Shown here in pieces: positions 7,160 through 10,917 of a DNA stretch of 10,917 nt. Made by a program: the position numbers and the translations under genes. The notes beneath the pieces were generated by a model. It made no database searches. It was not told the DNA's origin and was given only the letters and a program-made list of their open reading frames with translations. Source of the DNA: Fidelibacterota bacterium (GTDB lineage Bacteria > Fidelibacterota > Marinisomatia > Marinisomatales > S15-B10); contig PAOF01000019.1 of assembly GCA_002707905.1 (NCBI GenBank), forward strand, positions 12,262 to 23,178, in the 5' to 3' direction. Every line of letters begins with the position of its first letter. Within the stretch, counting starts at the first letter, position 1.

Positions 7160-9226
7160 ATGAATTCATTGATTTCTATAATTATAGTTAATTATAACGT
7201 AAGAGATTATTTAGATAATTGTTTGAATTCAATTTATAAGTCTAAACTTATAAAAAATATTGAAATTATTGTCGTAGATAATGATTCAAGTGATAATTCT
7301 GCACAAATGGTCATTGAAAAACACCCTAACATAAATTTGATTCAGAATAAAACTAATTTTGGATTTTCTAAGGCAGTAAACCAAGGAATCAAAATATCTA
7401 GTGGTAAATATTTGTTATTGTTAAACCCAGATACTGTATTAGAAAAAAATACATTAAATATTTTAATTAATTATATGGAAAATAATAAAAGTGTTGGAAT
7501 GTGTGGACCTAAAATACTGAATAGTGATGGAACTCTTCAACTATCATGTAAACGTAGTTTTCCAACACCTATTGTCGCATTCCCAAAATTAATTGGTTTA
7601 GATAAATTATTTCCAAAAAATAAATGGGTGGGAAGATATAATCTAACATATCTAGATGAAAATCAATGTCATTCTGTAGATGCAATAAGTGGTTCTTTTA
7701 TGTTTATTAGAAAACAAATTTTAAATGAAGTGGGTTTTCTAGATGAAGAATTTTTTATGTTTGGTGAGGATTTAGATTTATGTTTTAGAATTAAAAAACA
7801 TAATTATCAAATTCATTATGTTCCAACAACTCAAATAATTCATTTTAAGGGAGAAAGTGTTAAATCTGTTCCTCTTGAAAGTATAAAATGGTTTTATAAT
7901 GCTATGGATTTATTTGTTAACAAACATTTTTCTTCAAAAACATCGTTTTTATTCACTTTTTTATTAAAAACCGGAATTTTTCTTAGAAAAATTTCTTCTA
8001 TTTTTAAATCAGGAGTTGTGAATGTTTTTCCATTAATTTTAGATATATTTACAATTTTATTCTCTTTTATGATCGGTATTTCATTGAGATTTAGTACACA
8101 TGAAACAATTTTTCATAATTATATACCTATTTTAATTATTTATTTAATTATTTGGATTTTTATTATTTTCCTTTTTGACCTATATACAAAATTTATACTT
8201 TCTTATAATAGAGCTCTAATAGCATCTTTCTTAGGATTTTTAGTCAGCGTAACATTTACATTTTTTTTAAAAGATTTTGCATATTCTAGAGCAGTACTAA
8301 TTTATTCTAGTTTTTTGATTTGTATTTTAGTTCCTGGATGGAGATTAATATTAAATATTTTAAGATCTAAAGGATATGTAAGTTTTTTAACTCAAAGTGA
8401 TAAACCTATTTTTTCTCGACCAGCAATTATTGTTGGAATTGATAAAGAAGGTATAAGAATATTAAATAAAATTAACAAAAGACCCGATACAGGTATATAT
8501 GTAATTGGATTTGTTGAAACTAAGGTTAATACTATAAATATATTTGAACTAAAAAAAAATAATATAAATCATCTAGGTCCCATTAATAAATTAAAAGAAT
8601 TAATTAAATTACATAAAATTAGAGAATTAATTTTTACTTCCGAAAAACTCGAAATCAAGGAAATGCTTGAAATAATGGATAGTTTAAAATCTTTTAGACT
8701 GACTTATAGAGTAGTTCCTAAAGATAAAGATATTCTACTTGGCAAAGCTTCTGTTGAGGATATTAGTGATATACCTTTTTTAAATATAGAATATTCATTA
8801 TACCATAGAATAAATTTTTTTTCTAAAAGAATATTTGATATCTTTTTTTCAGGAATTTTGATTATAATGTTTTCACCAATATTATTTTTATCTTTTCTAT
8901 TTTTCAAATCTAATCAATTATTAATTTGGGGTTTAGAAAATAAAAAGATTAAAATAAATTTGATAAATAGTAATATTGGTTTTTTTAGAAAATTGCCTCT
9001 TTTATTTAATATTTTTTTAGGTCAAATTAGCTTTGTTGGTTCAGATATAATTTCAGTTGATAAGAAAGCAAAAAACATTATTTGCAAACCAGGTTTAACT
9101 GGAATATATAGAATGAAAAAATTTAAATTGGGTGTTAATGATAATAATATTTATGACCATTATTATGTGCAAAATCAATCTTTTGCTTTTGATTTGGAAA
9201 TTTTAATAAGGACTATTTTTTTTTAA
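7160..9226 (+). CDS. Fusion protein: WbbL-like GT2 glycosyltransferase + membrane + WbaP-like sugar-transferase module (catalytic motif missing)
   Basis: A 688-residue protein with two parts. Residues 1-about 270 are a complete GT2 domain of the rhamnosyltransferase (WbbL/COG1216) type: VVDNDSSDNS at 38-47, N-F-G-F-S-K-A-V-N-Q-G, N-P-D-T at 89-92, and GEDLDLCFR at 202-210, whose acidic pair fits the catalytic base. Residues about 290-400 hold four membrane helices (about 290-311, 322-344, 353-372, 378-399). Residues 420-about 530 resemble the Rossmann-like soluble domain of WbaP/ExoY-type enzymes. Residues 554-688 match their C-terminal transferase domain: K-R-I-F-D before a hydrophobic hairpin, L-P-L-L-F-N-I-F-L-G-Q-I-S-F-V-G at 612-627, K-P-G-L-T-G at 643-648, then Y-Y-V-Q-N-Q-S-F-A-F-D-L. 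The usual D-E-L-P-Q dyad, the P-R-P motif and the segment between hairpin and dyad are absent. The GT2 half probably acts, perhaps with dTDP-rhamnose given the rfbD-like neighbour; the rest may be a membrane and lipid-binding platform. The start is ATG, 8 bases after the Dpm1-like gene. Confidence 0.82.
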   Translation: MNSLISIIIVNYNVRDYLDNCLNSIYKSKLIKNIEIIVVDNDSSDNSAQMVIEKHPNINLIQNKTNFGFSKAVNQGIKISSGKYLLLLNPDTVLEKNTLNILINYMENNKSVGMCGPKILNSDGTLQLSCKRSFPTPIVAFPKLIGLDKLFPKNKWVGRYNLTYLDENQCHSVDAISGSFMFIRKQILNEVGFLDEEFFMFGEDLDLCFRIKKHNYQIHYVPTTQIIHFKGESVKSVPLESIKWFYNAMDLFVNKHFSSKTSFLFTFLLKTGIFLRKISSIFKSGVVNVFPLILDIFTILFSFMIGISLRFSTHETIFHNYIPILIIYLIIWIFIIFLFDLYTKFILSYNRALIASFLGFLVSVTFTFFLKDFAYSRAVLIYSSFLICILVPGWRLILNILRSKGYVSFLTQSDKPIFSRPAIIVGIDKEGIRILNKINKRPDTGIYVIGFVETKVNTINIFELKKNNINHLGPINKLKELIKLHKIRELIFTSEKLEIKEMLEIMDSLKSFRLTYRVVPKDKDILLGKASVEDISDIPFLNIEYSLYHRINFFSKRIFDIFFSGILIIMFSPILFLSFLFFKSNQLLIWGLENKKIKINLINSNIGFFRKLPLLFNIFLGQISFVGSDIISVDKKAKNIICKPGLTGIYRMKKFKLGVNDNNIYDHYYVQNQSFAFDLEILIRTIFF

Positions 9227-9227
9227 G

Positions 9228-10181
9228 ATGTCAGAATATCATTTAGATTTTGAAAAACCTGTAATTGATTTAGAAAAACAAATTAATGAATTAATTGAAT
9301 TAAATTCAAAATATGATAAAGACCTTTCAAATGAAATACTAGCTCTCAAAGAAGAAAAGAAAAAAATTTCAGAAAAAATTTACTCAAATTTAACTAGGTG
9401 GCAACGTGTGCAATTAGCTCGTTTTCCAAAGAGACCATATACTCTTGATTACATTAATCGAATTTCAAATGATTTTATAGAATTGCACGGTGATAGAAAA
9501 TTTTCTGATGATCAGGCAATTGTAGCTGGTATTGGATCTGTAGATAATAATGAAGTTGTATTTGTTGGTCATCAAAAGGGTAAAAATACAAAAGAAAATA
9601 TTCAAAGAAACTTTGGTATGGCAAAACCTGAAGGTTATAGAAAAGCCCTTCGAGTTATGAAGTTAGCAGTAAAATTTAATAGACCAATTATATGTTTTAT
9701 TGATACTCCGGGAGCATACCCAGGAGTAGGAGCTGAAGAAAGAGGACAAGCTCAAGCAATTGCTGATAATTTAGTTGAGATGTCTTTAATACCTGTACCA
9801 ATTATTGTAATTGTAATAGGAGAAGGAGCAAGTGGTGGTGCTTTAGGTATAGGAATTGGTGATAAATTTATAATGCTTGAAAATACATGGTTTTCAGTAA
9901 TTAGCCCTGAGGGTTGCGCCTCCATTTTATGGAGGGATGCTAGCAAAGCTAAAGATGCAGCCGACGCAATGAAAGTCTCATCTCAAGATTTGTTAGAAAT
10001 GGGCATTTGCGATCAAATAATTCCAGAACCATTGGGAGGAGCTCATAATAATTATGATCTCATGGCAAAAAGAATAAAAGATGTAATAATTAATGAAATT
10101 AACAATTTAAATAAAATTAATTCCAGTGCATTAATAAATCAAAGAATAATAAAATATGAACAAATTGGTTCATGGCAATAG
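9228..10181 (+). CDS. accA: Acetyl-CoA carboxylase carboxyltransferase, alpha subunit
   Basis: A 317-residue protein, close to the 319 of E. coli AccA. With AccD it forms the cytoplasmic alpha2-beta2 carboxyltransferase that moves CO2 from carboxybiotin on AccB to acetyl-CoA, giving malonyl-CoA for fatty-acid synthesis. An N-terminal charged helical region (about 10-60) leads to A-R-F-P-K-R-P-Y-T-L-D-Y. The crotonase-like core follows, with G-H-Q-K-G, R-N-F-G-M-A-K-P-E-G-Y-R-K-A, IDTPGAYPGVGAEERGQ from 158, G-E-G-A-S-G-G-A-L from 198, SPEGCASILWRD at 226-237, and I-I-P-E-P-L-G-G-A-H. All conserved segments are present and no change is obvious. Its ATG comes one base after the stop of the fusion glycosyltransferase, with no Shine-Dalgarno, suggesting coupling. 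The A+T-rich codon bias matches its neighbours. No accD, accB or accC lies in the window. Confidence 0.97.
   Translation: MSEYHLDFEKPVIDLEKQINELIELNSKYDKDLSNEILALKEEKKKISEKIYSNLTRWQRVQLARFPKRPYTLDYINRISNDFIELHGDRKFSDDQAIVAGIGSVDNNEVVFVGHQKGKNTKENIQRNFGMAKPEGYRKALRVMKLAVKFNRPIICFIDTPGAYPGVGAEERGQAQAIADNLVEMSLIPVPIIVIVIGEGASGGALGIGIGDKFIMLENTWFSVISPEGCASILWRDASKAKDAADAMKVSSQDLLEMGICDQIIPEPLGGAHNNYDLMAKRIKDVIINEINNLNKINSSALINQRIIKYEQIGSWQ
9919..9935 (+). other. Perfect G+C-rich hairpin inside accA
   Basis: CCTCCAT (9919-9925) and ATGGAGG (9929-9935) are exact reverse complements around a TTT loop. It is the strongest small stem-loop I found by eye. It lies in codons for the conserved C-A-S-I-L-W-R segment, where the codons TGC, GCC, TCC and AGG are richer in G+C than most in this gene. 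It may be chance. Confidence 0.5.
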
Positions 10182-10196
10182 CGTTGTATATATATC

Positions 10197-10883
10197 ATGT
10201 CAAATGAAATAATATTCATTATTCAAACTTTAATAGGTCTTTTTTTTACATTAATAGCTTTTAAGCTAGGTAAAGTATGGATTTACGCATTTATTGCTTC
10301 CTGTGTGATTTTAGCTAATATATTTGTAAATAAACAAATCACTTTGCTAGGTTTAAATGCGACAGGTGGAAATGTGGTTTATGGAGCAATTTTTTTAGCT
10401 ACTGATTTATTATCCGAACATTATGGTAAAAAAGAAGCTAGAAAAGGTGTTTTTATTGGTTTTTTTGTTTCATTATTTTATTTGTCTATGACTCAGATGA
10501 TCTTATTGTTTAAAAAAAATTCAGATGACTGGGGAGCATCTGAAGCCATGGATATAATTTTCGCAACATCCCCTTCAATAGTTTTTGCAAGTTTAATTGC
10601 TTATTTAATATCTCAATTAAATGATATTTGGCTTTTTCATTTTATTAAAAGTAAAACTAATGAAAAATTTTTATGGCTTAGAAACAACTTAAGTACTTAT
10701 TCTAGTCAATTATTTGATTCAATAATTTTTAGTTTTTTAGCTTTTTATTTATTTCCACTTTTTTTCAATACAGAACAACTTCCTTTTCAAGTAATTATTC
10801 AAATAGTTATTACAACCTATTTATTGAAATTAATTGTTGCTGCTATTGATACACCATTTATTTATTTAAGTAAGAAGATATAA
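10197..10883 (+). CDS. VUT family membrane protein, probable queuosine-precursor transporter (YhhQ-like)
   Basis: A 228-residue integral inner-membrane protein of the YhhQ/DUF165 (VUT) family. E. coli YhhQ imports the queuosine precursors preQ0 and preQ1, used for tRNA wobble modification. About six hydrophobic segments are visible: about 5-23, 27-45, 58-72, 83-104, 125-140 and a C-terminal pair running to 222. The family signature is clear: A-N-I-F-V-N-K at 40-46, then L-G-L-N-A-T-G-G-N-V-V-Y, then F-L-A-T-D-L-L-S-E-H-Y-G-K-K at 66-79, with A-A-I-D-T-P-F near the C-terminus. Length is typical. The gene begins 15 bases after accA. That spacer is too short for a preQ1 riboswitch and holds only a TATATATA run. 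No other queuosine gene is visible, so the substrate rests on the family alone. Confidence 0.85.
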   Translation: MSNEIIFIIQTLIGLFFTLIAFKLGKVWIYAFIASCVILANIFVNKQITLLGLNATGGNVVYGAIFLATDLLSEHYGKKEARKGVFIGFFVSLFYLSMTQMILLFKKNSDDWGASEAMDIIFATSPSIVFASLIAYLISQLNDIWLFHFIKSKTNEKFLWLRNNLSTYSSQLFDSIIFSFLAFYLFPLFFNTEQLPFQVIIQIVITTYLLKLIVAAIDTPFIYLSKKI

Positions 10884-10891
10884 GTAAACTT

Positions 10892-10917
10892 ATGTTAAAA
10901 ATAATATTTTCTATTAT
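10892..10917 (+). CDS. Possible start of a further gene, cut by the window edge
   Basis: An ATG eight bases after the YhhQ-like stop opens a frame that runs to the end of the window and begins M-L-K-I-I-F-S-I. That looks like the start of a signal peptide or membrane helix and fits the tight spacing of this gene series. Only eight full codons are visible, so the product cannot be named and the start is uncertain. Confidence 0.3.

Noticed and set aside
8704..8907. Minus-strand ORF inside the fusion glycosyltransferase
   Set aside because: It is opposite a conserved coding region and its lysine- and isoleucine-rich product resembles nothing.
8880..9000. Frameshift explaining the missing phosphoglycosyltransferase catalytic motif
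   Set aside because: I saw no D-E-L-P-Q or K-F-R-S-M-like sequence in the other frames, and conserved motifs flank the gap in one frame, so the deletion appears real.
9752..9946. Minus-strand ORF inside accA
   Set aside because: It lies opposite the most conserved part of AccA; its proline and isoleucine runs mirror the glycine and isoleucine codons.
10182..10196. preQ1 riboswitch before the YhhQ-like gene
   Set aside because: The spacer has only 15 bases, and neither it nor the end of accA shows the stem with C-rich loop and A-rich tail of preQ1 aptamers.

Overview
This is an A+T-rich (roughly a quarter G+C by eye), gene-dense bacterial chromosomal window in which every supported gene lies on the + strand. 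A didermic bacterium of the FCB superphylum fits best, with Neomarinimicrobiota (SAR406/Marinimicrobia) my leading guess. The reasons are a DUF4837 lipoprotein, Omp85-type and beta-rich outer-membrane proteins, extreme A+T richness, very short gaps between genes, and almost no Shine-Dalgarno sequences. The lineage is inferred; there is no rRNA gene to confirm it.

Layout. (1) 1-2404, outer membrane: the 3' part of a large beta-strand-rich protein whose 5' end is outside the window, overlapped by a GTG-started, signal-peptide-bearing small Omp85/BamA-like barrel. (2) 2401-5478: RNase R, linked to the barrel gene by an ATGA overlap, then with no gap a DUF4837 lipoprotein. (3) 5479-5544: the only intergenic space above about 15 bases, with a possible promoter and a short inverted repeat. 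(4) 5545-9226, sugar and envelope genes: an RfbD-type dTDP-4-dehydrorhamnose reductase, a Dpm1-like GT2 polyprenyl-phosphate glycosyltransferase, and a 688-residue fusion of a WbbL-like GT2 domain to a WbaP-like membrane phosphoglycosyltransferase module that lacks the usual catalytic motif. (5) 9228-10883: accA (carboxyltransferase alpha subunit of acetyl-CoA carboxylase) and a YhhQ/VUT-family membrane protein (probable queuosine-precursor transporter). A possible start of one more gene sits at the right edge.

Working together: genes 1-4 are chained by overlaps of 14, 4 and 0 nt and are probably one transcript joining outer-membrane biogenesis with RNA turnover. The genes from 5545 on are chained by a 4-nt overlap and gaps of 8, 1 and 15 nt and probably form a second unit. 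RfbD could supply dTDP-L-rhamnose to the GT2 half of the fusion protein, and the Dpm1-like enzyme would make a lipid-linked sugar donor, so this unit looks like surface glycan assembly followed by housekeeping fatty-acid and tRNA-modification genes. No mobile element, CRISPR array, tRNA or rRNA was seen. The most unusual item is the fusion protein with a degenerate phosphoglycosyltransferase domain.
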